Shown: positions 30,350 to 41,693, counted from the first letter of the stretch. The stretch is 64,000 nucleotides of DNA from CAIWHR01 sp963786625 (GCA_963786625.1 CAWAZS010000004.1:496001-560000), one strand, 5' to 3'. Program-made: numbers and translations. The notes: generated by a model from the sequence alone, not told the origin.

Positions 30350-32501
30350 GCCCGGGCGGGGCATCCGAGGCCGCCGCCCGCCGGTCCGGCCAGGTTCGCC
30401 TCGCGGCAGTTCCGCTCCTCGTTGCCCTCGCGGCGCTGATCGCGCTCGATCCGCGGTGGAATGCGCGATTGCAGGCGGCGTGGTTCGATGCCTGCCAGAC
30501 GCTCTGGCCCCGGCAGATCGTCTCGATGCCGGCGACGATCGTCGAGGTCGACCACAAGAGCCTGGCGGCACTCGGGCAGTGGCCGTGGCCGCGCTCGGTC
30601 CTCGCGCAGCTGATCGACGATATCGCCCGCCATCGGCCGGCCGCCATCGGCATCGACATCGTGATGCCGGAAGCCGATGCGCGCACGCGCCGAGCGCGTG
30701 CTCGCCCGTGCCGGCAAGCTCGATCCCGCGATCGCCGCGCAGCTCGCGGCGCTGCCGTCCGGCGACACGATGCTCGCGCGCTCGCTCGCCGCGGCGCCCA
30801 CGGTGCTCGCGATCACCGGCAGCGCGGACCCGACGGGGATGCCGTTGCGCGCGCCGCCGTTCGGCGTCCTGGATTCCGCGGCGGCGCGGACCGGGGCTCC
30901 TGCACCGGCGCCGCGGGTCATCCGTTATGCCGGCGTGCTGACCAGCATCGACGAGCTCGATCGCGCGGCGGTCGGCCGCGGCCTCATCTCGGTAGTGCCC
31001 GAGGGCGGAGTCATTCGCCGCATCCCGCTGGTCGCGAGCGTCGACGGAACGCTGGTGCCGACGCTGGCGATCGAGATGATCCGCGTCGCCCTGGGTGCGC
31101 CGCCGCTGCGACTGCACGTGGCCGCGGATGCGGTCGAAGGCGTCGAGGCCGCCGCATTCTTCGCGCCGACCGAAGCGGACGGCGCGGCGCGCGTCTACTT
31201 CTCGCCGAGCAGCGCGGATCGCTACGTCTCGGCGATCGACATACTGGAAGGCCGATTCGATCCGGAACAGCTGCGCGAGAAGCTGGTGCTGATCGGCGTG
31301 ACCGGCGTCGGGATGATCGAAGACAAGAACACGCCCGCTCGGCGTCCCCATGCCCGGCGTCGAGATTCACGCGCAGCTCATCGAGAACCTCTTCGACCAG
31401 ACGCTGCTCGCCCGTCCCGCGTGGGCGCCGCGCGTCGAAGCGCTCGCGTTCCTGCTGCTGGGCTCGGTTCTCGTGGTCGCGACGCCAAGGTGGAAGCCGC
31501 ACTCTGCCGCGCTGCTCGCGCTCGGTGCGATCGCGCTCCTGCTGGCCTGCCGGCGTCCTCGTCTTTCGCACGCAGCGCCTGCTCTTCGACGCGGCGACCC
31601 CCGCGATGGGTCTCGGGCTGCTCTTCGCGACGCTGCTCGTGCTGACGCTCGCCGAGGCGAACCGGCAGAGGAAGTCGCTCGAGCGCATCGTGCAGCGGCA
31701 ACGCGAGGAGAGCGCCCGCATCGCCGGCGAGCTCGATGCGGCGAGGCGGATCCAGACCGCGACGCTGCCGCGCCCCGACTTCCTGCGCGAGGATCCGCGG
31801 ATCGACCTCGCGGCGACGATGATTCCCGCGCGCGAGGTCGGCGGCGACCTGTACGACTTCTTCCGGCTCGACGACCGCCGGCTGTTCCTCCTGGTCGGCG
31901 ACGTCGCCGGCAAGGGTCTGCCGGCCAGCATCTTCATGGCCGTCAGCAAGGCGCTGTACAAGAGCGCCATGCTGAGGGCGCGCGGCGCGGACATCGGCGA
32001 GGTCATGTCCGTGGCCAACGCGGAGGTCTCCCGCGACAACCCGGAGATGCTGTTCGTCACCGCGTTCGCCGGCATCCTCGATCTCGAGACCGGCGATCTC
32101 GCCTACTGCAATGCCGGGCACGAGAACCCGTACCTGCTGCATCCGGGCGAGGCGACGGTGCGCCGCATCGAGGACGGCGGGGGGCCGCCGCTGTGCGCGG
32201 TCGACGACTACGTCTATCCGGAGGCGCGCTACCGGATGCGCCCGGGCGAGCGTCTTTGCGTCGTCACCGACGGCGTGACCGAGGCGCGGCGAGCCGTCCG
32301 GCGACCTGTACGGCGGGGAACGCGTGCGGGGGACGTTGCTCGGGCTTCGCGCAGTCCACGCTGGACGCGCGAGCGCTCGTCGACGCGCTGCGCGCCGACG
32401 TGGAAGCGTTCGCGGCCGGCGCGGAGCCGGCGGACGATCTCACGGTGCTGGTGCTGCGCTGGAACGGTCCCCGCGCAGCCGGCAGCGCCGCGAGCGGCTG
32501 A
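30346..32501 (+). CDS. CHASE2 sensor - SpoIIE/PP2C phosphatase (five frameshifts)
   Basis: If five single extra bases are removed, near 30692, 31338, 31551, 32292 and 32336, one 716-residue protein results. It has a membrane helix near residue 20, a periplasmic CHASE2 sensor to about 320 ('TIVEVDHKSLAALGQWPWPR'), further helices near 360-435 and a coiled coil ('RKSLERIVQRQREESARIA'). Last comes a SpoIIE/RsbU phosphatase with metal Asp residues in 'VGGDLYDFF' and 'VGDVAGKGLPAS'. The GTG start overlaps the MBL stop. The protein should sense an outside cue and dephosphorylate a partner, most simply the STAS protein two genes upstream. Each repair restores family sequence, so the gene is probably intact in the cell. 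Confidence 0.8.
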
Positions 32502-32545
32502 GCCCGCGGCGCTCGCGTCCGCGAGCGCCTGCGGCCGTCCGTCGG

Positions 32546-33155
32546 TCAGCGAACGACGATCTCGACGCGCCGATTGCGCGGTTCGGCAACGCCGTCGGGC
32601 GTGGGCACGAGCGGCTCGCGCTTGCCGCGACCGGCGGCCACGACGTTCTCGGGCGAGATGCCGCGGCCGATCAGCATCGTGCGCACGGTCGTGGCGCGGC
32701 GCAGCGCAAGGGCATCGTTGACGGTGTCGCTGCCCACCGCGTCGGTGTGCCCGATGACGACGATGTCGGGCACCGGGTGCTTCGCGATCTCCGCGAACAC
32801 GTTGTCGAGGATCTGCCTGGACGCGTCGGTGAACTCGTCGCCGCCCTCGACGAAGTACAGCGTGAACGACGTCGGGCGAGCCGGGCTGCGCGGCGAGCGC
32901 CGGGCCGAACAGCGCCTGCACTTCCTCGGGGCTCGACTTGTAGGCGCGCGGGCCCTGCGTCGTCTGCCGCGCGGCGGCGTAGGGCTCCGCGAGGACGACC
33001 TCCTCGGTGCCCTGCCGGACGGTGACGGCGGCGTTGCGAGCCGTCCTTTTCCGGGAGCAGCACGACGGTCCCGGTCTGCGAGCGCGCAGCCGGCGAGGAG
33101 CGCGGCGAGCGCCGCGACGCCACAGCCCGCGACCGAAAAGGCCGCCCCTAGTCAT
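32546..33155 (-). CDS. OmpA-family lipoprotein (four frameshifts)
   Basis: The intact last 84 residues are an OmpA/MotB peptidoglycan-binding domain: 'VVIGHTDAVGS', 'LALRRATTVRTMLIGRGI' and 'PRNRRVEIVV'. Upstream the frame moves four times, each by one extra base. Repair gives about 201 residues with a lipoprotein signal ('GVAALAALLAGC'), 'TGTVVLLPEKDGS', 'AAVTVRQGTEEVVL' and 'TSFTLYFVEGGDEFT'. The start ATG overlaps the end of the FecR-domain gene by 8 bases, so they form one transcript. The product would sit in the outer membrane bound to peptidoglycan. It converges on the CHASE2 phosphatase gene, with which it may work functionally. The exact break points are estimates. Confidence 0.72.
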
Positions 33156-33600
33156 CGGCGCTCACGACGAATTCGGTGCCGCGCACGCCCAGGATCGACG
33201 ACGGCGTGCGCACCTTCATCGCATCCGGCGACTGCTTCGCGATGCGGCCCGAGATCACGGCGAGCGAGCCCTTGCGCAGCGACGCATCGAACTGTCCCTG
33301 GTTCGTGGTCGAGTCGAAGGCGTAGCGATCGAGCGACAGGATGCTGTTCGGCCCCGCGGAGAGCAGCGAGTTGTCGCTCATCGTGATCCCGACCGAGCCG
33401 TCGGCGCCGGTCTTCACCACGTCGGCGCTCTGGAGACGCATGCCCGCGTCGCCCGGGAGGACCCTGCCTTCGCGCTCGATCGACACCTGACCCTTGGCGA
33501 CCTTGATCTGTCCGATCTCGGCCGCGCCGGCCGGTGCGGCAAGCGCGATCGACAATGCTGCCAGCAGTGCGCAGCGCAGAAGTCTGGTGGGTCTCGACAT
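33148..33600 (-). CDS. FecR-domain periplasmic protein
   Basis: This 150-residue protein has a cleavable signal peptide ('LLRCALLAALSIALAAPAGA') and a FecR domain: 'GQVSIEREGRVLPGDAGMRLQ', 'DNSLLSAGPNSILSLDRYAF' and 'RTPSSILGVRGTEFVV'. It has no anti-sigma helix or membrane anchor, so it is not a FecR regulator proper but the stand-alone periplasmic type. The ATG at 33600 has a GGGAGC ribosome site. The last codons overlap the OmpA-like gene. FecR, OmpA and CHASE2 genes side by side suggest an envelope-sensing unit; this is inference. Confidence 0.85.
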   Translation of the reverse strand: MSRPTRLLRCALLAALSIALAAPAGAAEIGQIKVAKGQVSIEREGRVLPGDAGMRLQSADVVKTGADGSVGITMSDNSLLSAGPNSILSLDRYAFDSTTNQGQFDASLRKGSLAVISGRIAKQSPDAMKVRTPSSILGVRGTEFVVSADD

Positions 33601-33873
33601 GGGAGCTCCCGGGGAAGGTGTCGCGCGACGGCGATGCCGGATGCGCGCCTGTCTGCGCCCTTGGCATGTCGGCGGCCGCGCGGGCGCACGCGCGGCCATT
33701 CTATACACATGTCGGGGCGCCTTTCCATGCCGGGCAAGCTTTCGGCGCCCGGCGGGACGGCGCTCACACGTGGGGCCGCCTTCAGGCGGCTTGCGACCCT
33801 GCGCCTTGCCGCGTCCGGCTGAAGCCGGACCCACGACGGCTTCCCCTCGGGGTCAGGGTCGACACCGAATGTC
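33601..33873. other. Intergenic region with a REP-like hairpin
   Basis: No gene is visible. Two palindromes stand out: 'gccgccttcaggcggc' (about 33775-33790) and 'gtccggctgaagccggac' (about 33813-33830). They are similar to each other in build and resemble REP elements. They lie between the start of the minus-strand FecR gene and the 3' end of the minus-strand acyl-CoA ligase gene. Confidence 0.5.
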
Positions 33874-35454
33874 TCATGCCCGCTGCCGCGCCAGCTCCCG
33901 CAAGCGGCTCTTCAGGATCTTCCCGGTGGCCGACGCCGGCAATGCCGGCAGCACGACGATCTCGGCCGGCCGCTTGTACGGCGAGAGCCGCGCAGCGGCG
34001 AATCGGGCGAGCTCGTCCGGTGTCGCGCGCTGGCCGGGCGCCAATTCCACGAACGCAACGACCTCTTCGTTGTGGGCAACGGCGCGGCCGACGACCGCCG
34101 AATGCATCACCGCCGGGTGTGCATTCAGCACGTCTTCGATCTCCGCGGGGTAGACGTTGAAGCCCGAGCGGATGATGAGCTCCTTGAGGCGCCCGACGAT
34201 GAACAGCGCGCCGTCGTCCTCCCGGCGGGCGAGGTCGCCGGTGTGCAGCCAGCCGTCGGCATCGACCGCCTCCGCGGTCAGCCCTGGGTTCCGGTAATAA
34301 CCCAGCATCACGTTGGGTCCGCGCACCCACAGCTCGCCCGGCTCCCCCGGCGCCACGGCACGACCCGTGGAATCGACGATGCGCAGCTCCACGCCGGGCA
34401 GCGCGGTGCCGACCGACATGTCGCGTCGGGGCGCGTCGAGGCGCGTCTGCGTGACCGTCGGCGACGACTCGGTCAATCCGTACCCGTGGTGCAGCGGGAG
34501 CCCGAAGATGCGCTCGGCATCGGCCTTGAGCGACGGCGTGAGCGGCGCCCCGCCGGCGTAGAGAAACCGCAGCCGGGGTGCCGGGAAGGGCTCGCCACCG
34601 GAGCCGATCCGCTCGAGCAGGCGCGCGTACATCGTCGGCACGCCCTGCATCACCGTGATCCCGTCGTCGCTGAGCGCGCGTAGCGTTGCCTGGGGCGTGA
34701 AGCGCGCCTCGAGCTCCAGGCAGGCGCCCGCATACAGCGTGCTCAGGCACACGGACGTCAGACCGTAGACATGGGCGATCGGCAGCACGCCGTAGACACG
34801 GTCTCCGGGACCCAGGCGGCGCAGCGCGCTCGCCACCCTGGCGACGAAGAGCAGGTTGCGGTGCGTCAGCATCACGCCCTTCGGTTCGCCCGTGGTCCCC
34901 GTCGTGTAGACGAGCGTCGCGACCTGCCGCGCGGGGTCCTCGCTCACCGGCTCCGGCAGGCACGCCGGATCGGGGGCGCTGCGGAGCACCTCGCCCAGTC
35001 TCCCGAGCGTCCATGCTCGCGCAGCGCGGTGGCGCCCGGCGTGTGCCGCGGCGTCGGTCGACACCTCCGCCGTGTAGATCGCCAGGCGCGGGGTGCAGTG
35101 ATCGCGGATCGCGTCGAGCTCGCGCGCCGACAGCCGGGCATTCACGACGACCGACCACGCGTCGAGGCGGGCGACGGCGAACAGGAGCGCCGGCAGCGCG
35201 GCGCAGTTCTCGCCGACGATCAGCACGCGGTCGCCTGCCCGCACGCCGATGGCGGCGAGGTCCTCCGCTGCGGCGGAGAACGCAGCAGCGAGCTCGCCGT
35301 AGCCGATGCTGCGCCCGCGCTCGCGCAGCGCGGGGTCGTCCGGCGCGCGTGCCGCCCGCAGCGTCGCGATGTCGCTGATGCGCCGCGGCAGCGTGGCGAG
35401 GAGGCGGGGAATGTCCTCGAGCGCGGTCTCCTCTGCGGGCGCGCCGCCGCTCAT
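33874..35454 (-). CDS. AMP-forming acyl-CoA ligase
   Basis: This 526-residue adenylate-forming enzyme has the P-loop 'LVYTTGTTGEPKGVMLTH', A5 'HHGYGLTESSPTV', A7 'GWLHTGDLARREDDG', hinge 'GRLKELIIRSGFNVYPAEIE' and the catalytic Lys in 'PASATGKILKSRLRE'. All core motifs are intact. The start ATG overlaps the acyl-CoA dehydrogenase stop by four bases (ATGA), so they form a coupled pair. It would activate a carboxylic acid to its CoA ester for the dehydrogenase. The chain type is unknown; the neighbours fit fatty or aromatic acid breakdown. Confidence 0.92.
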   Translation of the reverse strand: MSGGAPAEETALEDIPRLLATLPRRISDIATLRAARAPDDPALRERGRSIGYGELAAAFSAAAEDLAAIGVRAGDRVLIVGENCAALPALLFAVARLDAWSVVVNARLSARELDAIRDHCTPRLAIYTAEVSTDAAAHAGRHRAARAWTLGRLGEVLRSAPDPACLPEPVSEDPARQVATLVYTTGTTGEPKGVMLTHRNLLFVARVASALRRLGPGDRVYGVLPIAHVYGLTSVCLSTLYAGACLELEARFTPQATLRALSDDGITVMQGVPTMYARLLERIGSGGEPFPAPRLRFLYAGGAPLTPSLKADAERIFGLPLHHGYGLTESSPTVTQTRLDAPRRDMSVGTALPGVELRIVDSTGRAVAPGEPGELWVRGPNVMLGYYRNPGLTAEAVDADGWLHTGDLARREDDGALFIVGRLKELIIRSGFNVYPAEIEDVLNAHPAVMHSAVVGRAVAHNEEVVAFVELAPGQRATPDELARFAAARLSPYKRPAEIVVLPALPASATGKILKSRLRELARQRA

Positions 35455-36606
35455 CGCCGCGCTTCGCGGATCATGTTGCGCGCGATGACGAGCTGCTGGA
35501 TCTGGCTCGTGCCTTCGTAGATCCGGAACAGCCGCACGTCGCGGTAGAAGCGCTCGATCGCGTAGTCGCTGACGTAGCCCGCGCCGCCGTGGATCTGCAC
35601 GGCGCGATCGGCGACGCGCCCGCACATCTCGGAGGCGAACAGCTTCGCGCAGGCAGCTTCCGTTCCGACGTCGCGCCCTTCGTCGCGCCGCCGCGCCGCG
35701 TCGACGACCATCGAGCGCGCCGCGTAGATCTCGGTCTTGCTGTCGGCGAGCATGGCCTGGATCAGCTGGAACTCGGCGATCGGCTGGCCGAACTGCCGGC
35801 GCTCGAGCGCGTAGGCGCAGCGCATCGGCGAGCATGCGCTCGGCGGCGGCCACGCACACGGCGGCGATGTGCAGCCGGCCCTTGTCGAGCACCTTCATCG
35901 CGGTCGCGAAGCCGATGCCCTCCCGGCCGCCGATGAGATTGGCCGCAGGGACGCGGCAATCCTCGAAGATGACGTCGCAGGTGTGCGCGCCGCGCTGCCC
36001 CATCTTCCGGTCGAGCCTGCCGAGGGAGAGGCCGGGCGTCCCCCGCTCGACGATGAACGCCGAAATGCCATGCGCGCCCCTGTCGCGCGGGTCGGTGCGC
36101 GCCATCACGGTGAAGATGCCGGCCTCGGGCGCGTTGGTGATGTAGCGCTTGGTCCCGTTCAACACGTAGCACTCGCCTTCGCGCCGCGCCGTCGTCGCCA
36201 GCGATGCGGCATCGGAGCCCGCGTCCGGCTCGGTCAGCGCGAACGATCCGATGAGCTCCCCGGCGGCGAGCTTCGGGAGGTAGCGCGCCTTCTGCTCCGG
36301 CGTGCCGTCGAGGACGATGCCCTGCGAACCGATGCCGTTGTTGGTGCCGAGCAGCGAACGAAACGCCGGGGACGTGCGGCCGAGCTCGAACGCGACGTTG
36401 ACCTCCTCCTCCATCGTCAGGCCGAGGCCGCCATAGGCCTCCGGGATCGACAGGCCGAAGAGTCCGAGCGCCTTCATCTCGGCGACGATCGCCTCGGGAA
36501 TCGCATCGCTGTCGGCAACGAGCGATTCGTTCGGGACCAGCCGCTCGCGGACGAATCGGGCGATGCCGTCGAGCAGTGCGGCAAGCGTATCGGGGTCGCG
36601 GATCAT
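35451..36606 (-). CDS. Acyl-CoA dehydrogenase (one frameshift)
   Basis: The corrected protein is 384 residues and typical of the family: 'GSFALTEPDAGSDAASL' near the FAD, 'NGTKRYITNA', 'YALERRQFGQPIAEFQ', 'QIHGGAGYVSDY' and the C-terminal 'RLFRIYEGTSQIQQLVIARN'. The catalytic Glu is expected in 'RIYEGTS'. The frame breaks near 35812, where one extra base in 'gcgctgcgcctac' separates 'MLADAL' from 'AYALERRQ'. The ATG at 36606 starts 'MIRDPDTLAALL'. It is the upstream gene of the pair with the acyl-CoA ligase. Confidence 0.88.
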
Positions 36607-36841
36607 GATCGGGGCTCGCCCGTTGCAGGTTACCTGGCGCGTGGGCGACGACGCAGGGCACGGCCCCGCCGCGGTCGCTGGCGACATCATAGCCCCGGGA
36701 CCATCCGGCCGCAGCGCCGCGGCCTTGCCGCGCGGTCGCTGCGCTCGCGCCACCGGCGGGGCACGCCGGCCTGCGCTACCATGCACCGCTGGAGCTCGCG
36801 GCACGGCGCCGCGAGCTCCGATATCCTTGGAGCAGATCGCC

Positions 36842-37771
36842 ATGCGACACACGAAGCGTTCGACGGCGGCACTGGGTGTTGCTCTGCTGTGCGCGGCCTG
36901 CGCATCCTCGCCGCCGGGACCGGCATCCGGCGGCGCCACTCCGCGGACCGTCGTCGACGAGCTGCTCGCCGCGGACCGGGGATTTTCCACAGTGGCTGCG
37001 CGGACCGATCTCCTGGCCGGGCTGTCCGCGATGTTCGCGCCCGACGTGGCCATGGCGATCCCGGGGGGCCGATTCTCGACGAGCGCTGCCGAGGCCGTCG
37101 AAGCGCTTCGCGCCAACCCCGACAATGCCAAGTCGCGTGCCGAATGGGTCCCGGTGCGCGGCGGCATATCGGCGGACGGGCAGCAGGGCTACACGTGGGG
37201 ATACATGACCGTGCACAAGGCGGACGGAACCACGGCGCCGCACAAGTACCTCTCGTACTGGGTGAAGCGACCGGAAGGATGGCGCGTCGTCGCATACAGG
37301 CGGCGCCCGCGGCCGCCCGGCGAGGTTTCGCTCGCGCCCGTCGCGCCATCGCTGCCGGCGCGCCTCGTCGCGCCATCCGCCGACGCCGCTGCGATCGAGC
37401 GTTTCAGGACGAGTCTCGACCAGACCGAGCGCGCGTTTTCCGCCGAGAGCCAGGTGATCGGGCTCGGCGTCGCGTTCGCCCGCTACGGCAGCGCCGATGC
37501 GGTCAACATGGGCGGGCCGAACGACGCGGCATTCGTGGTCGGGTCGCAGGCGATCGGTCTTGCCGTCTCCGAAGGGAAGCCGACCGAGCCCAGCGCCCTG
37601 AACTGGGCGCCCGACCGGACGATCGTCGCCACGAGCGGCGATCTCGGCGTCACGATCGGCATCATTCGCCAGAACGTGCCGCCGGCCGCCCCCGATGCGC
37701 CGGTCTTCCCGTTCTTCACCGTGTGGCAACGCGCGGATACGACTGCGCCCTGGCTCTACATTGCCGAATAG
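36842..37771 (+). CDS. Lipoprotein with two DUF4440/SnoaL-like domains
   Basis: This 309-residue protein has a lipoprotein signal, 'ALGVALLCAAC', with the lipobox cysteine near residue 20. Two NTF2-like halves follow. The first has 'ELLAADRGFSTVAARTDLLAGLSAMFAPDVAMA' split across strands, 'YTWGYMTV' and 'KYLSYWVKRPEGWRVVAYRRRP'; the second has 'YGSADAVNMGG', 'LNWAPDRTIVATSGDLGVTIG' and 'FFTVWQRADTTAPWLYIAE'. DUF4440 proteins of this kind are mostly uncharacterised. It stands alone, divergent from the acyl-CoA dehydrogenase gene. A ribosome site ('ttggagc') precedes the ATG. Confidence 0.78.
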   Translation: MRHTKRSTAALGVALLCAACASSPPGPASGGATPRTVVDELLAADRGFSTVAARTDLLAGLSAMFAPDVAMAIPGGRFSTSAAEAVEALRANPDNAKSRAEWVPVRGGISADGQQGYTWGYMTVHKADGTTAPHKYLSYWVKRPEGWRVVAYRRRPRPPGEVSLAPVAPSLPARLVAPSADAAAIERFRTSLDQTERAFSAESQVIGLGVAFARYGSADAVNMGGPNDAAFVVGSQAIGLAVSEGKPTEPSALNWAPDRTIVATSGDLGVTIGIIRQNVPPAAPDAPVFPFFTVWQRADTTAPWLYIAE

Positions 37772-37845
37772 CATCGGCAGGCATCGCGGCCGCGATGCGA
37801 CCGATGGCGTGACGCGGCGCCGAGATCGCTTTCGCCGCGAGCGCG

Positions 37846-37876
37846 AAAAAAAAGCCGGGCATCGAGCCCGGCTTTT
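37846..37876 (-). terminator. Terminator of the cold-shock gene
   Basis: On the minus strand the stem 'gccgggc'/'gcccggc' with a 5-base loop is followed by eight T. The plus strand reads four T, so it can also stop the converging lipoprotein transcript. Confidence 0.85.
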
Positions 37877-37907
37877 CCAATGGGTGTTGCAACCCGTGAC
37901 AGCGGTA

Positions 37908-38111
37908 TTACGCAGCCTGGATGTTGCTCGCCTGCTTGCCCTTCGGGCCCGTCGTCACTTCGAACGAGACCTTCTGGCCTTCCTTCAGCGTCTTGAATCC
38001 CGGCATGTTGATCGCCGAGAAATGCGCGAACAGATCTTCGCCGCCGCCATCCGGCGTAATGAATCCAAAGCCCTTGGCGTCGTTAAACCACTTCACAGTT
38101 CCAGTTGCCAT
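37908..38111 (-). CDS. cspA: Cold-shock protein, CspA family
   Basis: This 67-residue cold-shock domain has both RNA-binding motifs, 'GTVKWFNDAKGFGFI' (RNP1) and 'DLFAHFSAI' (RNP2), plus 'GQKVSFEVTTGPKGKQASNI'. Length is normal. It binds single-stranded RNA and DNA and melts mRNA structure. About 250 bases separate it from the next gene upstream (38112-38363), where a long 5' leader of the kind found on cold-shock mRNAs would fit. I see no other gene there. A strong terminator follows. Confidence 0.96.
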   Translation of the reverse strand: MATGTVKWFNDAKGFGFITPDGGGEDLFAHFSAINMPGFKTLKEGQKVSFEVTTGPKGKQASNIQAA

Positions 38112-38363
38112 TTCAGTAATTCCTCACGAACAAAAAAGAAATCGGGATGGGTCCCGGCCAATGTTTCGATCTCAAGGAAAGAACGACGGTGGAACGACTG
38201 CAAAGCGGTCGTACAGGGCGTACTTACTGCCTTGAAACTAAAACACTTTGCGGAGGATACACAAGTCGCCCGCCGGACGCCAGCAGTATTTTGAGGGGGG
38301 TGGAAGGGGCCTTTTCGGGGGATTTTCGCCCCGGAACGGGGGGCAGAACGACCTGGCGGGGGG

Positions 38364-39399
38364 TCATTGGCCCTTCGGGAGCTCCGCCCTGACCAGGGCC
38401 GCCCCCGCTCCCAGCGCCCGAAGCTTGCCCCGGGCCACCTCGCGCGCGAGCGGCACCATTCCGCAGTTCGTGCACGGGTACAGGCGCTCGGCCGGGACGT
38501 GCTTCAACGCCGTGCGGATGGTCGCGGCGACGTCCTCCGGGGTCTCGATCCGGTCGGTCGCGACGTCGATCGCCCCGACCAGCACGTCCTTGCCCTCGAG
38601 GAGGCCGATGAGCTCGATCGGCACGTGCGAGTTCGCGCATTCCAGCGACACCTGCCGGATCGCCGAGCGCGCGAGCAGCGGGAAGGTCTGCTCGTACTGA
38701 CGCCACTCGGCGCCGAGCGTCTTCTTCCACTCGATGTTCGCCTTGATGCCGTAGCCGTAGCAGATGTGCACGGCGGTCGTGCAGGCGAGGTTCCTGCGCA
38801 GCGCGTTCGAGCGTCGCCACGCCCCAGTCGCGGACCTCGTCGAAATAGACGTTGAATGCAGGCTCGTCGAACTGGATGACGTCGACACCCGCGGCCTCGA
38901 TCGCGCGCGCCTCCTCGCTCAGGATTTCGGCGAACGCCCAGGCGAGCTTCTCGCGGCTCCCGTAATGCGCGTCGTAGAGCGTGTCGACCATCGTCATCGG
39001 GCCGGGCAACGTGAACTTCACCCTGCGGTCCGTCGCGCTCTTCAGGAACCGCGCCGCATCGACGAAGACCGGATGCCGGCGCGCGACCGGGCCGACGACG
39101 ACCGGGACGTCCGCGTCGTAGCGGTTGCGGATGCGCACGGATTTCCTGTGCTCGAAGTCCACTCCGTCGAGAGCCTCGAGGAACGTGGTCACGAAATGCC
39201 GGCGCGTCTGCTCGCCGTCGGTGACGATGTCGATGCCGGCCTGCTCCTGGTCGCGAAGCGCGAGGCGCACCGCGTCGCCGATGCCCTCGGCCAGCAGGTC
39301 GTCCGCGAGGCGCCACGGGGCCCAGAGCGCGCCCGGCTGCGCCAGCCACGCCGGCTTGGGCAGGCTGCCGGCGATCGTCGTCTGCAGAAGCTTGGTCAT
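38364..39399 (-). CDS. Core cobalamin-independent methionine synthase-like protein (one frameshift)
   Basis: The corrected protein is about 344 residues, the size of the C-terminal half of MetE alone. Zinc ligands are visible as His and Cys in 'AVHICYGYG' and the last Cys in 'LYPCTNCGMVPL'. 'DGEQTRRHFVTTF' and 'VIQFDEPAFNVYF' are also typical. The frame breaks near 38808, before 'NLACTTAVHICYG'. Such single-domain methionine synthases act without the N-terminal folate domain of MetE and may use another methyl donor. The gene stands alone between the cold-shock gene and a divergent hydroxyacid dehydrogenase. Confidence 0.83.
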
Positions 39400-39582
39400 C
39401 GCGGGTTCCCGGAGCAGCGGGCGGGCCGTGGAGGCAAGCGGGGATTATAGTCGCCGCGATCGCCGGTCCCCGACCGGAAGCGGTCAGACCGCTTGACCAA
39501 TCCCCCCGGGGCCACGTACCGTTGCGCGTCGCCGATCCCGGTGGGACCGCGCGCGCCGTCCCGATCCGCCCCGAACGCCCCG

Positions 39583-40549
39583 ATGCCCAAGTTCCTCTAC
39601 GCAGACTACGACTACCCCGATTTGCGGCTCGAGCGCGAGCTGTTCGCCGCCGCCGGCGTCGAGCTCGCGACGGCCCAGTGCAAGACCGAAGACGACGTGA
39701 TCGCCGCCGCGCGCGATTGCGCCGGCATCCTGCTGCAGTACGCGCCGATCACCGAGCGCGTCGTCGCCTCGCTGCCCAACCTCGGCATCGTGAGCCGGAT
39801 CGGCGCCGGCTTCGACACGGTCGACACCGACGCCTGCGCGAAGCACGGCGTCTGGGTCGCCAACTCGCCGGATTACGGCGTCGGCGAGGTTGCCACGCAC
39901 GCGCTGGCGCTCGCGCTGGCGCTCGTGCGCAACATCCTCGCCTACCATCGCGACATCCACGCCGGGAACTGGTATTACCTGTCGTCGGGACCGCTGCGCC
40001 GGGTCGGCGACATGACACTCGGCATCGTCGGCCTGGGCCGGATCGGCAAGCGGATGGCGCACGTCGGCCGCAACCTGTTCAAGCGGGTCGTCGCCTGCGA
40101 TCCGTACATCATCGACGGCGACTTTCCGGCCTACGTCGAGCGCCGCGACCTTGGCCGGGGTGTTCGCGGAGAGCGACGTCGTCTCGCTGCACGTGCCGCT
40201 CACCGCCGAGACCCGGGGGATGATCGGCGCGCAGGTGCTCCGCGCGGCGAAGCCCGGCGCGTTCCTGGTGAACACGGCGCGCGGCGCGGTGGTCGACGTG
40301 GACGCCGCCCTGGCCGCGCTCGACGCCGGGATCCTCGCCGGGCTGGGCCTCGACGTGTTGCCGGTCGAGCCGGTGCCCGCCGGCTCGCGGCTCCTCGACC
40401 ATCCGCGCGTGATCCTCACTCCGCACGCCGCGTTCTACTCGGTCGACGCGGAGCGTGAATTGCGGCGCAAGGCGGCGCAGAACCTCGTCACCTGGCTCCG
40501 GACGGGCCGGCCGGATTACGTGGTCGTCGCGGGCACGCGGCGCCCGTAG
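39583..40549 (+). CDS. D-isomer-specific 2-hydroxyacid dehydrogenase (one frameshift)
   Basis: The corrected protein is 321 residues. The NAD-binding motif is 'LGIVGLGRIGKRMAHVG', and the catalytic Arg is in 'FLVNTARGAVVD', preceded by 'DVVSLHVPLTAETRGMIG'. The catalytic acid and base are in 'LGLDVLPVEPVP' and 'VILTPHAAFYS'. The frame breaks near 40152: 'gaccttggccggg' should lose one base, joining 'ERRDL' to 'AGVFAESD'. The substrate is probably a C3-C4 hydroxyacid such as phosphoglycerate, glyoxylate or hydroxypyruvate. It lies 33 bases before the ABC transporter operon and could be its first gene. Confidence 0.86.
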
Positions 40550-40582
40550 CGGTACACTGACCGAAACGGGGGCAGCGGCAGA

Positions 40583-41654
<1,072 letters not shown>

Positions 41655-41693
41655 CATTCGAGCCGGGACGACAGACTCGAAATCCACCACCTG

